Origin: Branchinecta lynchi
Taxonomy: Eukaryota; Arthropoda; Branchiopoda; Anostraca; Branchinectidae
Assembly (NCBI GenBank): GCA_023053575.1
Contig: JAKZAP010000003.1
Span: 31,998,228-32,062,227, forward strand
Reading direction: 5' to 3'
DNA: 64,000 nucleotides
The position numbers and the translations under genes are program-made. The notes beneath the pieces were generated by a model. It saw only the letters and a program-made list of their open reading frames with translations. It had not been told where the DNA came from and did no database searches. Shown here piece after piece: positions 63,666 through 64,000 of this stretch; the stretch's first letter is position 1, and each line of letters begins with the position of its first letter.

Positions 63666-64000
63666 TATGAGAATCTTCTGTTTTTGACTTTGTTTAGTGG
63701 CTTAGTTTTCCAACTTTTTAACCACGGCACGTTCAGTTTTCAAACATTTTGCGCCCAGCCGCCGCGTTGGTGAGCAGGAGGGCTGGATAGAGTCGACAAG
63801 CTCTAACAAGAAAATCGATAATTTCAGATGGAAAGTAACGGTATTTTCTGAAAACATTTTTTCTGATCCGTTTCATGGGAAATGATCATTTCTAGTAAGA
63901 GTTGTGCTTTAAACCGGTATTGCCACCGGTTGCAGAATTCTGCAATTTGTCAATATTTTCGTTTCTTCGACAAAGCGAGCAAGAACTCTGCGACCGGATC
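63666..64000. other. Unassigned DNA
   Basis: Only the 41-bp repeat at 63911-63951 is recognised. Confidence 0.4.

Overview
The window is nuclear DNA from an arthropod, most likely a crustacean, with a large, repeat-choked genome. The arthropod call rests on a split gene for a chitin-binding (Rebers-Riddiford, RR) cuticle protein. The species call is inference and cannot be made from this sequence. Bacterial-style gene packing is absent: host coding sequence is a few percent, and nearly all other recognisable DNA is transposable elements, many nested inside one another.

Two host genes can be reconstructed from splice sites and family similarity. (1) A cuticle protein on the minus strand has three coding exons: 39961-39975 (start codon), 37154-37240 (rest of signal peptide) and 30618-32927 (RR domain plus a very long low-complexity tail). 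A TATA-like box lies about 130 bases upstream of the start codon. It encodes about 803 residues. (2) Cyclin H (partner of CDK7 in the CDK-activating kinase/TFIIH) on the plus strand has coding exons at 50823-50939, 54627-54823 and 61017-61218. The gene runs off the right end and its 3.7 and 6.2 kb introns are full of elements. A tRNA-Thr(UGU)-like gene sits at 46591-46662 inside a MITE.

Mobile DNA, left to right. Family A is a non-autonomous element of about 1.1-1.3 kb: one end starts GGGATCCCAAAACG, followed by a GACGGACA-type microsatellite, then ~137-bp tandem units, then an end finishing CCTTTGGTCTTGTT. It occurs at least 11 times. Family B carries ~282-bp tandem units and ends in a hairpin with TGGCACTTG arms; at 18.5-22.1 kb it forms a higher-order tandem array with a 1,314-bp period. 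hAT-type MITEs with exact 8-bp target duplications lie at 3618-4114 and 16961-17308. Relics of a hAT transposase lie at 4404-4846 and 28948-29399. Non-LTR retrotransposons lie at 0.7-1.1, 8.5-9.6, 14.3-16.35 (intact reverse transcriptase), 33.2, 36.0-36.6 and 41.1-44.5 kb. A solo LTR (35205-35783), a Penelope-like GIY-YIG endonuclease relic (49.65-50.26 kb) and dispersed Penelope-type fragments with a hammerhead-ribozyme-like core complete the set. MITEs with long inverted ends lie at 12.6-13.4, 24.8-25.1, 40.6-41.0, 48.3-48.7, 50.4-50.7, 54.9-55.4 and 55.7-56.1 kb.

The biology worth following is element architecture: nested insertions whose target duplications fix their relative ages, composite elements that amplified as a unit, a tRNA gene inside a hAT MITE, and TATA-box units duplicated inside cyclin H intron 2. 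No bacterial, phage or CRISPR features are present. All similarity calls come from reading motifs by eye; no database search was possible.
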